Source of the DNA: Xiphydria camelus
Taxonomy: Eukaryota; Arthropoda; Insecta; Hymenoptera; Xiphydriidae
Direction of reading: 5' to 3'
DNA length: 64,000 bases
Assembly: GCA_963678675.1 (NCBI GenBank)
Contig: OY783200.1
Coordinates: 18,220,603 to 18,284,602, forward strand
The notes beneath the pieces are model-generated. The model saw only the letters and a list, made by a program, of their open reading frames with translations. It was not told the DNA's origin and searched no databases. The number at the start of each line of letters is the position of its first letter. Within the stretch, counting starts at the first letter, position 1. Below, piece after piece: positions 1 to 10,639 of this stretch. Made by a program: the position numbers and the translations under genes.

Positions 1-213
1 CCCGATCATCTACCTCAATGAAATGCTGCCTGGTCATGTCCATCGGCTGCTTATCAATGCCAAATCTATGCTCAAGAAGCAGGCTTCAAGTACGTGTGGT
101 GCACTGCCAGTACAGTCTTAGCTAGGAAAACTGATGGAGGATTGATACACTCAATAATGTTCCAAGACGATGTTCAAAGGCTTATTAATCTTTACAACCA
201 GCATATGAGCTGA
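1..213 (+). pseudogene. LINE ORF1 C-terminal domain, frameshifted
   Basis: The frame reads PIIYLNEMLPGHVHRLL and, after a one-base deletion near position 83, YVWCTASTVLARKTDGG. It ends at TGA about 211-213. This matches the C-terminal domain found in many insect LINE ORF1 proteins and in baculovirus FP-like proteins (pattern YVW...G.VL.RK.DG). The - strand copy at 12036-12386 has the same residues in frame, which locates the frameshift. ORF1 proteins bind LINE RNA. This copy is dead and cut by the window edge. Confidence 0.6.
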
Positions 214-745
214 TAATCAGTCTCCAATGCAGACTCCTCGACGGCAACACAGCGACATTGACCAAGGAACAATCTACCAAGCCTGAGAACTATAGAACTG
301 TAGAGAGGGGGAGCCTCTCCTGCTTTCATTTAATGCTAAACTCTTTATCTGCTTAACTTTAATAATTGTATTCCGCTTTAAATGTTTTTCTGTTTGATCT
401 CGGCTATCTAGAGTTGCACATGCAGTTCAATTTGCTATTATCTCATCTATCTTACGCATGCTAACTGGCATTCAAACCTGCTTGTCTTATTCGCTTATAC
501 CTATTTTATACCTTTTTATTATTGCTTTAACGCTGTGCTCTGTTTGTATTATTCGCTTATACCTACTTTATACCGTATTGTAATAACTTTAACGCTGCGC
601 TCTGCATTTGCTTATGCCTACTTTATATCTTATGTAAATGATTTAACGCTGTGCCCTACTTCTTCAGGGCACAATATTTTGTTCTAATTTATGAACAATA
701 AACGTACTATCTATCTATCTATCTATCTCTTTCCTTCTCTCTCTT
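1..745 (+). mobile_element. ORF1-only LINE derivative (3' part), microsatellite tail
   Basis: The left edge enters inside a LINE. The end of an ORF1-like reading frame (to about 213) is followed directly by an AT-rich 3' region. About 60-bp repeats (485-660), each containing a TTTAACGCTGTGCYCT-type core, lead to a terminus GAACAATAAAC and then a (TATC)n tail at about 705-728. No endonuclease or reverse transcriptase lies between ORF1 and the tail. A second copy with the same order is on the - strand at 11.4-12.6 kb, so this is a recurrent architecture rather than one deletion. The tail shows where the element ends. Confidence 0.65.
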
Positions 746-987
746 GGTCTTCCTTCCAGGTTATTTTGAATTCTCTTTGGCAAGGACGCTGAGAGGATTC
801 GATCGTCGGAGATGAATTAAAACGAACTGAATCTAAGTTCTATTACACTCTTTATTCTAGATAAAAACTACAGCATGACCGATATGAATTTTTAACAATA
901 ACCGACTGCACTGAGGCTAAGAAGAAAAATGGCCCATTTAGGGAGGATTTACAGCCCTTTTATTCTACTCAAGCGGGGCCGGTTCCT

Positions 988-1796
988 GGGGTAAACACGC
1001 CAGTAGTCAGTCACTTTATCCAATATTTAGAAAGAAAAATCATTTTAAAAATCATGTTTTATATTAGAAGTTTCACATTTGAACAGCTTTGTAGACGATT
1101 TATTTCTGAATAAACTAACTTGGTGAAATTATTGAAATATTACTTTCAAATGGTCAAATAATTGGAACTTAGAAAAAACAATAGTGTTCCAGTAGTCAGC
1201 CATGAAAAATCTAAGTCCGGCCATTTTTGGCAGCCAATAGTCAGGCACGCTGGAAAGCCTGCAATTTAAAATGCGGCTGACTACTGGATACCGACCACAT
1301 TTACGCGATTTTCCCGCATTCAAGTGCTAGGCAAAAGCCGGTAAATATCCAGTAGTCGGCCAGGTGGCCGACTTTTGGATTTCAGGTGAAATTGTTATGT
1401 CAATACTCGGCCCCGATCAAAGCTAGCAAACCGAACATAATCTATAACACCATTTTGTGAAAACTTGGCGTATTATTAAGTATAAAACCGACTAAAAATC
1501 GTTTACCACGGAATCACCGTATCAAACTGCATAATTAACTATTTCTTACTCCTACTTATACTACACAAAACTTATGATTTTTTACTTACCACTACTGTAC
1601 GCTGTCAGTAGACGCAGTCTAATGTAAGCACAGTTGCCAATGCAACACAAAAGTCTCGAAGATCGGGTAGAAAAGGGATGGCCGACAATTGGGACAGGAG
1701 CATAAAATAATCTTTCCCTGGGAATTCTTAATATTTTGGCTTATTCAGCAGAGTGGCTGACTACTGGACATGGCTAAACTTAGGCATGTTTACCCT
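988..1796. mobile_element. Putative DNA transposon with subterminal repeats
   Basis: The ends are related by inversion: GGTAAACACGCCAGTAGTCA at about 990 against TGACTACTGGACATGG...GTTTACC at 1760-1794. The motif CAGTAGTCRGYCA occurs near 1001, 1190, 1235 and 1350, and inverted at 1275 and 1755. Clusters of short motifs near both ends are typical of transposase-binding sites in hAT- or P-like elements. There is no transposase ORF. The superfamily is undetermined because no clean target duplication is visible. Confidence 0.45.
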
Positions 1797-1837
1797 ATCC
1801 CTCCTCTGAGAGAGGACAACTCTTGCTCGTGACCAAC

Positions 1838-2000
1838 CACTTGCTCCGGGTGATGTCCATCCCCTTGGTTTTAGGGAAGGAAAACATGCATCGTCTAAGA
1901 GTTATTTGCCCGGGGTGGAATTCATCTCCGTTTAGGAAAGGATTATAATATGCTCCGGGTGGAATCCATCCCTTTTGTTTTAGGGAAGGGTGATAAGTTC
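1838..2000. repeat. Three diverged direct repeats (TGCTCCGGGTG...TTTTAGGGAAGG)
   Basis: Near-identical blocks of about 40 bp start near 1844, 1905 and 1951. Each runs from a CCGGGTGG-like start through CCATCCC to TTAGGGAAGG. They lie just left of a Helitron. Origin unknown. Confidence 0.5.
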
Positions 2001-2209
2001 GGTCTAGCCTATTCTTTATCTCGTTACGGGGACTTGCCCGTCGCTTACTCGCCGCTGCCGTGTCTTATTTCTATCAATCTCCTGAATACGGCTACGTCGG
2101 AACGTGACACTACAAGAAATAACATTTTACCTGCTAAATATTTATGTCGAACTGGAGCGGAGAAATTTGACGTACTTCTGGCAGCCACATTAATTAATCT
2201 ATCTATCTA

Positions 2210-2465
2210 TCTATATATATAAAAATGAATGTTTGTCTGTCTGTCTGTGTCTGTCTGTCTGTCTGTCTGTCTGTATGTCTCTTATGCCTTCCTAAACCGT
2301 TCATCCGATTGCGACGAAATTTTGGGAAATGGTTGGACGCATGCCTGCGATGGTTTCTGAGTTAGTAAATCTTATACAGGGTGTTCAAAAAGTCCCGGTA
2401 TGGCCGATTATCTCAGCGGGAAAACATTTTAGAGAAAACGTGCGAAGCCGGGACGGGCTGCTAGT
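2210..2465 (+). mobile_element. Non-autonomous Helitron, complete
   Basis: The element starts TCTATATATATAAAAATGAA, has a (TCTG)n stretch (about 2232-2275), and ends in a GC-rich segment GTGCGAAGCCGGGACGGG followed by CTGCTAGT. A 5' TC and 3' CTAG-type end after a hairpin, inserted between A (2209) and T (2466) with no target duplication, is the Helitron signature. The interior contains one copy of the roughly 128-bp unit that is repeated in the longer copies at 9.5 kb and 52.5 kb. Confidence 0.85.
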
Positions 2466-2727
2466 TCATAATAAACTTTGGAAACTTTCATTTGTTAAAC
2501 TACCGTATGCTCGCAGAAAACTTAACCATGTACCTATATTATCCACTCGAATGACTCTACATGGCGATTCCGTGCTTGAATAAATTCTCAATATTTATAA
2601 AAACTATTCGAACCTAAACTAAATTATTTCTATACGCTCAGTGTATAATCAACCCTTATGAATATTTCAGAATTACTATTATTTTTAAAAAGGTTTAAAA
2701 AAACACAAAGAAATAAATTTTATAAAT

Positions 2728-2733
2728 TTTATT
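2728..2733 (-). terminator. Poly(A) signal of the secreted-peptide gene
   Basis: AATAAA on the - strand about 90 bp past the stop codon of the gene at 2822-3007. The paralogous block has AATACA at the same place, consistent with decay there. Confidence 0.5.
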
Positions 2734-2821
2734 ATCTTTCTTCATTAGTTCTAACATTTTTATCCATCGGAAAGTACTTATGGAATGCAGTATGGCATCC
2801 ATTTGTTATTCAACTCATTTG

Positions 2822-3007
2822 TTATCCAGCTCGTATTGGAACGCATTTTGCAAAGGTTAAAACTTGATCGCGTACTTTTCGAACAACTGGTATGCATTCG
2901 CCCCCTGGGGGACATTTGTAATTCTTACAAGGATCCGCCTTGCCCGAACTGGTCCCGCTGATCGCCAAGATTGTCAACACCATTACGAAAAATGCGAGGA
3001 ACTTCAT
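2822..3007 (-). CDS. Small secreted cysteine-rich peptide (61 aa)
   Basis: A single-exon - strand gene. Residues 1-22 (MKFLAFFVMVLTILAISG...) form a clear signal peptide: a charged start, a long hydrophobic core and small residues before the predicted cut. The mature part is about 39 residues with four cysteines at 27, 32, 38 and 55 (C-x4-C-x5-C-x16-C), enough for two disulfides. The start is chosen because the signal peptide begins there and because a TATA box (3088-3095) and an AATAAA (2728-2733) frame the ORF at normal distances. A paralogue with the same signal peptide and cysteine spacing begins at 44572 and is broken by a transposon. The first three cysteines loosely recall follistatin-like or inhibitor knots. 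No family is assigned and no function is claimed. It could act in venom, saliva or immunity, but the sequence does not say. Confidence 0.65.
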   Translation of the reverse strand: MKFLAFFVMVLTILAISGTSSGKADPCKNYKCPPGGECIPVVRKVRDQVLTFAKCVPIRAG

Positions 3008-3087
3008 ATTTCCAAATTGCCTTTAACAAACGACTATGCGATCCACTGGAATAGTAGATGTGTGTCGATTGACCCAACATTTACTGT

Positions 3088-3095
3088 CTTATATA
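3088..3095 (-). promoter_or_regulatory. TATA box of the secreted-peptide gene
   Basis: TATATAAG on the - strand lies about 80 bp before the start codon at 3007, which leaves a 5' UTR of roughly 50 nt. In the paralogous block the same site reads TATACAAG, one base off consensus. Confidence 0.5.
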
Positions 3096-3289
3096 CTCAT
3101 CACCTTCTTGCGTCACTAACATACCTATTATAATAGAACAGGTGTTATAGACCGAGATAACCCGGCAAAATCACTAATCATCAACGTCATACTGTTTTAC
3201 GTTATATTGTTTTTACTTAATGAATAACACCACTTGTTACTTATACCTATACAAGGTGTATGTCCACCCTGCGACCGCGACGTAGCGAA

Positions 3290-3630
3290 AACACCATCTC
3301 ATTGTTGCTCAACCGAGCTCTTCACAGCTGAAACGATCTTACGAGGCGCGAATAGCTGGTGGAAGACTGGTTGAGGAATATCGGAGCCGAGTGGAGGGAT
3401 CAAAATCAAGGAACGCGCGCCAAGTAGATCACATAAATTTTGTTTATGCCCTTAGCCCTCAGTGGCGGCCGGTGCTCGCTGTTACCGCGTAAAAAGACGA
3501 AGATAAACGAACGTTCGCTTCCGAAAATTTGGAAAGAATTTGCGCGACGTCAGAAAGGTAAAAAAAAAGAGAAAACACCGACTTCAAAAAACAACAAGTA
3601 CTAAAAAGACAAAAATAAGTAAGTCTGTTA
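3290..3630. other. No recognised feature
   Basis: Mixed-composition sequence between the duplicated block and the next TIR element. No conserved ORF, repeat match or RNA signal was seen. Confidence 0.4.
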
Positions 3631-3632
3631 TA

Positions 3633-4558
3633 TATGTGGAGCTCATTTTCAAAACGCAATTTCTCTAAAATCGGCTTTCTGCGATAATTAGCAATTTGTT
3701 ATTTCTTTACTGATAGATTTCTGGGAATAAACATTTCTGTGTTATTAAGTGTTACTAGGTCAACAAATTTAAACTACAATTGGATTTGTTCATATGAATT
3801 TTATTTAAAACAAAAAAGTTTAGTAAAATAAAATGCATTTTGAACTAAAACATTGGAAATAATTAAGTTTGAACAAAAGTGTTTGAAATATCCTATACTT
3901 TTATGCCACAATCATCTTCATTGCATTCACAGAGATCATCATCATCAGCTGATTCTTCATCATTATTATCTTCAGGAAAGATGTGGAGCTCAGTTTCACA
4001 ACCCAATTTCGACAAAATCAGCCTTCTGAGATAATTAGCAATGTTATTTCTTTACTGATACATTTCTGGGAATAAAAATTTCTGTGTAATTAAGTGTTAC
4101 TAGGTCAACAAATTTGAACTACAAATTTATTTGTTCATATGATTTTTATTTAAAACATAAAAGGCTGTTGTTAGTAAAATGAAATGCATTTTGAACTAAA
4201 ACATTGGAAATAATTCAGTTTGAACAGAACTGTTTGAAATATCCTATACTTTTATGGCACAATTATCTTCATTCCATTCACAAAGATCATCAAACAAAAT
4301 CAGCTGTTTAACTATCCACGGCACTACACACATACACTATAGGTTGAAATTTCACTTTGAACACATCTACTATATTTGAGAAAATTCGTTTTGAACTTAA
4401 CCCTTGATTTGTTAAGCGGTTTTTATTAAGGAAAATGATCAATTTTAACTAGTTGAGATGATAATATGATGGGATTCAACATCATTCGCGTGGCGCTATT
4501 AATCGCCCATTTTTCAAAATTTTGGAGAAATTGCGTTTTGAAACTGAGCTCCACATAT
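3633..4558. mobile_element. TIR element with internal ~340-bp tandem duplication
   Basis: The ends are inverted copies: TATGTGGAGCTCATTTTCAA at the left and its complement near 4520-4556, with a TIR of about 40 bp. Just inside, a segment of about 340 bp (3640-3960) is repeated at 3980-4310 at roughly 90 percent identity. The second unit also starts with the GTGGAGCTCAGTTTC end motif, so the left end itself has been duplicated. There is no transposase ORF. The target duplication is not clear, so the superfamily is left open. Confidence 0.6.
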
Positions 4559-4781
4559 GTAATTGAATAAATCAGATGTCTTTTATATTCGAGGCATGTA
4601 AATATAATAGTAATTTTTGCTGCACCGCGGTAGACTATACGAAAATAGACTAAGTTTTATTTATAGACTAGATGTGTGGCTTGGCACCCACATAACAAAA
4701 TATAGAGCAGAAGACTTGGATACCGATTGCTATATTACTAGTGATTACCGTGTACATACACAGAATTGGATATTAATATGG

Positions 4782-4931
4782 ACCGACAACTATGGAGCGG
4801 AAGGTTTAAACACCGAAAACTATTGAGCGGAACACCTCCTCACTGAAAACTATGGAGCGAAAGACCTAGATACCGAAAATTATACGGCAGAAAATCTCCT
4901 CACTGAAAACTATGGAGCGAAAGACTTTGAT
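4782..4931 (+). repeat. 30-bp minisatellite, five units
   Basis: Five units of exactly 30 bp of the type ACYGAAAACTATGGAGCGRA plus a 10-base tail. The tail alternates between ...CACCTCCTC and ...GACCTAGAT, giving a 60-bp higher order. The first units are in frame in a short ORF (4617-4826), but the later ones contain stops, so coding is not supported. Confidence 0.75.
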
Positions 4932-4952
4932 ATCCCGGCTTTTCGTCGGCAT

Positions 4953-5532
4953 CTATAATATAAAAAGAGAGAAAAAGGAATTATAATTTCGTTGTTTGTT
5001 ACTGATTATTTTAAATTGATACCTTGTATAATTTCCGCGTCTTCTTTCATTGGGTTGACAGGTTGAGTGATTAAGAAATCCAACTCCATCTTCTGAGTCT
5101 TCAATAATGACTGCCGTATTGCCGCAACTGCTTTCGAAGTTCAAGCACAAATTAGAGCAGTTAAGCCTTGCTTTCTTAGAGCCACAACTTTTTTTTGCAA
5201 TTTGTAGTGCATTTGCACGAGACAAGCTTCAATGAATCTTGGGGAGTAGGTGGTAACAAGCTTGTCACAGGTGCGAGACTAGTTTGTAATCTTTCCCATC
5301 CCCATTCTTGCTAGATTTTTTCGACACCTAATCATTGTTGGATCTGACGGTAGACTTTTAGTGAGTATTGTCGTGCTGCAGCTGCAGATAGTGGTAGTGA
5401 CGCAATGTTTGCCTTGTGCTTGAAAGCAGATTTAATGTAGGAGATATATCTCAAGTGCTTGAGTGAATACCCGTATAGTGAAACCAAGAAACGTTCACCA
5501 GCATCAGCGCGTCTCGTCATTCGTAATTGCAT
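4953..5532 (-). pseudogene. Degraded multi-copy arthropod protein with Cys-rich tail
   Basis: In order on the - strand: ADAGERFLVSLYG and YIKSAFKHKANIASLPLSAA, then QEWGWERLQ...PVTSLLPPTP, then a cysteine cluster CKCTTNC...CGSKKARLNCSNLC. From memory, this order (LPPT/LP region, EWGW, LLPPAP, then a CxC-like cluster) belongs to an uncharacterised family present in many copies in arthropod genomes, apparently spread by mobile elements. Frameshifts and stops separate the pieces, so the copy is dead. What the intact protein does is not known to me. Confidence 0.5.
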
Positions 5533-5713
5533 GTTGTGCGTTTTTTTCTGTATGGTGCCTTAAATACACCGCGCGAGTAATAATCATGTAAGTATTTCTT
5601 CTTCTTTTTTATTTCAAATTTTATTTCGTAATATACGAACACAGGCATATTATTTATTTATTGATTCAATAATTTTCTATAGGTCTCAAAAAGTTGTACA
5701 TAATCGAGAGCGT

Positions 5714-5983
5714 TTGACGGGGAAAGAATTGAGAGAATGTTTGGAGGGAGTAACTTCGGAAGAGGAAATGGGAGGTTCAGGGAGTTTATCTGAAGTGGGA
5801 GGCTATGAAACTGAAGAAGAATCGAATGTTAACGGAATGGGTGACCATGTATTTTATTGGTGTATAAAATATACCGCGCGAGTAGTTAATAGAAATCAAG
5901 CCGCGCGAGTAACTAAGGCCCAGTTGTACAATGTAAGTTCAAGGCTGGTTCAGCTTGAACTTACATTGTATAACTGGGCCTAA
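5714..5983 (+). other. Unrecognised ORF, acidic, ending in a perfect hairpin
   Basis: An 89-codon frame with a Gly/Glu/Ser-rich first half (GVTSEEEMGGSGSLSEVGG). The N-terminal acidic character is like that of some transposase N-termini, but nothing decisive is present. Its last third is made of repeat sequence and an inverted repeat (5915-5982), so the end of the frame is not natural coding. Three copies of CCGCGCGAGTA lie at about 5568, 5873 and 5901. Confidence 0.2.
5915..5982. repeat. Hairpin, 29-bp stem with 9-nt loop
   Basis: AAGGCCCAGTTGTACAATGT and nine further bases are followed by a short loop (about 5944-5952) and the inverse complement to about 5982, with one or two mismatches. 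It would fold strongly as RNA or single-stranded DNA. Confidence 0.8.
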
Positions 5984-6352
5984 GGGCTAAGTTTGCGGCC
6001 CTCTCGCGGCTGAACCGTTGATCCTAGAAAGAAAACTTAAATAGATAATGTGTAGGAAATTGTATGCTCTTTAATTTCACAAAGACCTAATATTTACCAA
6101 AATGTATAGTTTTCCAGTTATTTTATAAAAACTAAAAAAAACTTTTTTGGGAGGGTTTTCCTTAAAAAATACGCTTTTCCGGTCAAGATTCGTGTTGGCA
6201 AATTTGATATTCCTGTTAAGCAATACAAAAAACACATAAAACCGAAATTGCAAAACTAAACCAAAACTTTCTCCTATTTTCTACCATTTGACTGGACTAT
6301 TGCCCAACTATGGAGAGAGGCAGTAACTGCTAACCGACAAACTTGTGGAAAA

Positions 6353-6954
6353 CACAGGTTTACAAAAAAAAAAGTCCGGACTATTTGACCGGACCATGGT
6401 ACTCCGAGGTATTGTTGCGTCCTGAATCCGATCCCGAGGTCATCTGAGCCCCATCACGTCAGAAAAACGAGATTTCGAAATAAATAAATAAGGAAATGGG
6501 ACTGCCCTGAGCAGCACTCAGAGCATGACTCCAAGGTTCTAAGGCGATTAGGGTTAGTGCTGGGTCCACTGTCAATATGTCACAGTGAACGGATCGCCGG
6601 AATTGGATGCCTTGACAGGGAGATCGTAATCCGCGAGATACAACGATCATGGCAACATTTTATCCACTGGAGTGGTTCTGTGATAGTCCCGGTCGAGATT
6701 TAGGACTCCATTCTAATGTTTGGAAGGTATTCAAGACCTAAACAGCTACCCTCTCCAATTCAACAGGTCGCTTGAGAAATTGTCCCGGGTCCAGTTCCAA
6801 AAAATGGTCATTTTAACCTCTAAATGACCTTGAGATCTCGTTTTTCTGACGTAATGGGGCTCAGATGACCTCGGGATCGGATTCAGGACGCAAAAATACC
6901 TCGGAATACCATGGTCCGGTCAAATAGTACGGACTTTTTTTTTGTAAACCTGTG
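6353..6954. mobile_element. Foldback MITE with ~120-bp TIRs
   Basis: The left arm (6353-6475) starts CACAGGTTTAC, then poly(A), then GTCCGGACTATTTGACCGGA. The right arm (6832-6954) is its inverse complement with few mismatches. Total length is about 600 bp with no transposase. The central 350 bp carries no conserved ORF. Confidence 0.75.
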
Positions 6955-7210
6955 AAATCAACTGTAACTTTGATGCCTTTAGCCGAAGGGTTTCTAAGAC
7001 AGATTACTAATGAAAGCTAGCTTTAACATTAAAAAAGGGTGCAAAATTTGGGTACAAAATGATTCAAGATATTCAATGGTACAAAAAAAAAAACGCATCT
7101 CGGTTTGTTTTGCTAGTAACTGCCTTTCTCCATAATTAGGCAGTATACGAATAATATCGTCAATCGTAATAGTCATTATCACTATTATATTATCACTATT
7201 ATTACAGGTA

Positions 7211-7479
7211 CCGTAATTTCCCACAACTATGGTCCTGGACCACAAGTATGGTCCAAATGCGCATTGTTACGAATAAATCTGTATTTCAGTATTGGGTGTC
7301 ATCTAACGAAAACTTGGGAGTACTGAATGAAAGTAAAGTGATGGGACAGACCGCTGTAGGTAGGTACTTACGTACCTCAAATATAAAGAACAATCATTTT
7401 GGACCATACTTGTGGTCAGGACCATAGTTGTAGTCAGGACCATAGTTGTGGTCAGGACCATAGTTGTGGGAAATTACGG
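7211..7479. mobile_element. MITE with TA target duplication (Tc1/mariner-like)
   Basis: The TIR CCGTAATTTCCCACAACTAT is flanked by TA on both sides (7209-7210, 7480-7481). The right end carries three or four copies of GGACCATAGTTGTGGTCA in tandem, and the left has one or two, so the TIR itself is a small repeat array. No ORF. Confidence 0.75.
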
Positions 7480-7659
7480 TAATTAAGAATTTCTCACTAT
7501 TGTAACTATGAATATCTCCAGTGGCCACATAAATATTTTGACAGTTCAATTTGACACTTGCTATTAATTGATTAATATTGTTATTAATTAATAAATAATA
7601 TTAATTCATTGATAAAAATCAATATAGGTACTAATTAATTTAATGTTCATTTCCAAAGT

Positions 7660-7682
7660 AATAATAATAATAATAATAATAT
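7660..7682. repeat. (AAT)n microsatellite
   Basis: About seven AAT units. Confidence 0.7.
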
Positions 7683-7779
7683 GCAGGAATTGGCTGGTAG
7701 GGGTTATGGCATTCAAACGAGGTTCAAATTTTGCCCCTACTTTGAAGCTAAAAGTGGAAAATGCCGAAATTTCTCCGAT

Positions 7780-9410
7780 TTTTAGCTTCAAAGTAGAAGC
7801 AAAATAACATAGAGTGAGAACCTACTTTGGATGCCTTATAGGCCCCATATACCTACGAACAAATTGCACAACAGAGGCTGTTGCGCAAACAAATGTATAG
7901 TGTATGGTCTTGTTTGACGTGCTGCGCAACGAGTTGCAGAAATAAAAAATTGTTTCAAATTAGTTGTACAACGAGCGGTGTTGTTCAATTGTTGTGTCGT
8001 ATATGGTCTTTTTTGCGACACCAGAGTTGGGAAAGGGTTAAAATGTCTAATAATTTTATAAATAACCAACCAAAACCGACTTTATTAATTTATATCGTCA
8101 ATTATCGGAAATATGAAAGGTAAAGAGTGATGCATGGAATTTGTTCGCACTTGTGTAAAGCGTATGGACGACCTTGTTTGCATAACGATAGTTTGCGCAA
8201 TTTGTTCGCAGGTGTGTGGGGCCTATTACTTCTACTCAATGGAGAGACTCCGGCCATCAAAATAAGGACAAAATTTCGACTCGCGGGAATTGTATTCCCT
8301 ATCGAAATTTAATTGAAATTTTGTTAGGCAAAGCCTATTATTTCCTTTGATGGATCTCATAGGAAAAAATAGTGTGGAAATACCTATTAGGGATTCCTTA
8401 ACCAAGCCTGACAGGGGCTTTAATTTAACAGGGCTTCCCTACTAAATTTTTGCATCGGTATGAGGTATTCGGAAAGTTTGAGGTTTCTTAAGATTGACGT
8501 CATCATGTTAAAAAGCAGCGTTTGTTTCTTTCATGTTATCATTCGTGTAAGTCAGAAGGAAAGCCAATGCTATCTTAACACATGATAACATCTGACCTCA
8601 CACTACCATTACCATTTCAACAACGATAGAAAGCATGGAATTCGAAATTATTTTTCTACAAATCCTCTACTGTCCAGGCTGATTTCACTATCTGATTTCT
8701 AGCGGTTTAGAGCTCTCAAGAAGCATCTCAAAGGCAAAATAATATAGGTATGTTTCTTTCATACGTGATTAAGACGTTAAAGCTGCTACGTTAGAATAAT
8801 TTCGAAAAGAGTCGGGATAGTATAGTTCTACAACACCGGATTCAGAAAACTTGCGAGACTCTTTTATCTTGTAGCTGTCGATAAAGATGTGCTACTCTTT
8901 GAATGCTTCCTCTCCCCCTTTTCCCACTCCTCCATTATTATCCGATACTTATAATTAACTAAAGCTATTATTTCATTTAGCAAATTTCATCGTAAATAAC
9001 TCAACAAATATTGCTCATATGAATTAATTGAAGATGAAACATATGTTCTACTTTTAATGAGGAGTGTGCCCACGAGAGGAAATAACGCGAGTTCCGGATC
9101 ACCCTGTACATCTGACACGCCCTCTGATTAGCAATTCTGTAATTAATTATAACTTTAAACTATGTACGTTTGAAAAAATTACTCAGGACTTTTAATTTTA
9201 TTTTATTAATCGAGCAATAAGGCTCTAGATTTCGTGGATATCGCATCTGACATGTCGCAGGGTGGACATACATCCTGTATAGGTATACGCAACAGGTGGT
9301 GTTATTTGTTAAGTGAAAACAATATGACGTAAAACAGTATGACGTTGATGATTAGTGATTCTGCCGGGTCATCCCGTGTAAACATCTTACAATTATCTGC
9401 GGTCCGAGTT
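7780..9410. repeat. Inverted copy of the 44.70-47.89 kb block
   Basis: This matches 44700-44810 plus 46331-47890 in reverse order. It starts with CTACTTTGGATGCC flanking the Harbinger element, continues through ACCAAGCCTGACAGGGGC, and ends with the CACCACCTGTTGCGTATACC junction. It lacks the 1.5-kb insertion found at 44811-46330 and so preserves the empty site. The Harbinger element is in both copies and is therefore older than the duplication. Confidence 0.85.
7839..8225. mobile_element. PIF/Harbinger-type element, TSD TTA
   Basis: TIRs TAGGCCCCATATACC...GGTGTGTGGGGCCTA are flanked by TTA on both sides (7836-7838, 8226-8228), the 3-bp target expected for PIF/Harbinger. Inside, the + strand frame from about 8043 begins MSNNFINN, the start of the MADF-like ORF better preserved at 47455-47629. 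Here it is broken after a few residues. Confidence 0.75.
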
Positions 9411-9503
9411 TAATTGGGGAATGTGACGTCGTAGTTCGACATAAAGAAGTTAAATTTTTTCTATAATAAAATATTTGTTATTATTATATTAGATTTATAA
9501 CTT

Positions 9504-10515
9504 ACTAGCAGCCCGTCCCGGCTTCGCACGGGTAGATTGTGAATTGATTTTGTCCGTCCACCATTGTTTAAATACATTTTTAATACAAAACTTTTAGTAT
9601 TTTTCCCGGGCTACGCAATGGTCATATTGGATTTGACCTTGACCATGACCTTCAAGGTTATATCAAGGTCAAATTAATTTTTTTTCACGTTCAAATGTGT
9701 CCTTGACCATTTTTTTTCATGTTACCTTTATTGTCAGCGGAGGTCAAATTTAGGTCAAGTATAGTTCGACTTTTTGAATACCCTGTATAAGATTTACTAA
9801 CTCAGAAACCTTCGCGGATATGCGTCCAACCATTTCCCAACTTTTCATCGCAATCGGATGAACGGTTTAGGAAGGCATAATAATCATCAGTACCGGTACT
9901 TTTTGAACACCTTTTATAAGATTTACTAACTCAGAAACCTTCGCGGGCATGCGTCCAACCATTCCCCAAAGTTTCATCGCAATCGGATGAACGGTTTAGG
10001 AAGGCATAATAATCATCCGTACCGGTACTTTTTGAACACCCTGTATAAGATTTACTAACTCAAACCTTCGCGGATATGCGTCCAACTGTTCCCCAAATTT
10101 TCGTCGCAATCGGATGAACGGTTTAGGAAGGCATAATAATCATCCGTACCGGTACTTTTTGAACACCCTGTATAAGATTTACTAACTCAGAAACCTTCGC
10201 GGGCATGCGTCCAACCATTCCCCAACTTGTCATCGCAATCGGATGAACGGTTTAGGAAGGCATAATAATCATCAGTACCAGTACTTTTTGAACATCCTGT
10301 ATAAGATTTACTAACTCAGAAACCTTCGCGGGCATGCGTCCAGCCATTCCCCAAAGTTTCATCGCAATGGGATGAACGGTTTAGGAAGGCATTTGATATT
10401 ACCTTAAAGGTCACGGTCAAGGTCAAATCCAATACGACCACTGGGTAGCCACGGGAAAACCCTTAAAGTTTTGTATTAAACATTTTTCTCTAAAATGTTT
10501 TCCCGTTGAGATAAT
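9504..10515 (-). mobile_element. Helitron, 3' end plus five tandem units, 5' end missing
   Basis: The + strand begins ACTAGCAGCCCGTCCCGGCT, the reverse of the 3' terminus seen at 2465 and 54192. It contains five copies of a unit of about 128 bp (starting near 9769, 9899, 10027, 10155 and 10286), each carrying GGATGAACGGTTTAGGAAGG. The matching part fades near 10515 without the TC/TATATATA start, so this copy is 5'-truncated. No helicase frame remains. Confidence 0.75.
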
Positions 10516-10639
10516 CCAGCTTGCGCGAATAGTATGCGCAGTAGCGCCACACACACACTGACTCAGTCACATGTACACGGCTTACGTCTGACGCTCGATT
10601 TCCCAAGAAGGTCCCACCGTAGAGCCATAGCATAGATGT

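Larger units (their letters stand above)
2515..3275. repeat. Duplicated block, direct partial copy of 42.47-44.81 kb
   Basis: This matches 42470-42870 and 44443-44810, and its last few bases (about 3250-3275) match 46331 onward, all in the same orientation. The block carries the secreted-peptide gene. Its right end (about 3150-3275, with GTATGTCCACCCTGCGAC) also occurs inverted at 9240-9380. Divergence is modest, with many substitutions and small indels. Confidence 0.8.

Noticed and set aside
7606..8312. Several ORFs of 60-80 codons
   Set aside because: All lie in the Harbinger element or the duplicated block and do not match between copies as proteins, except the broken MADF start.
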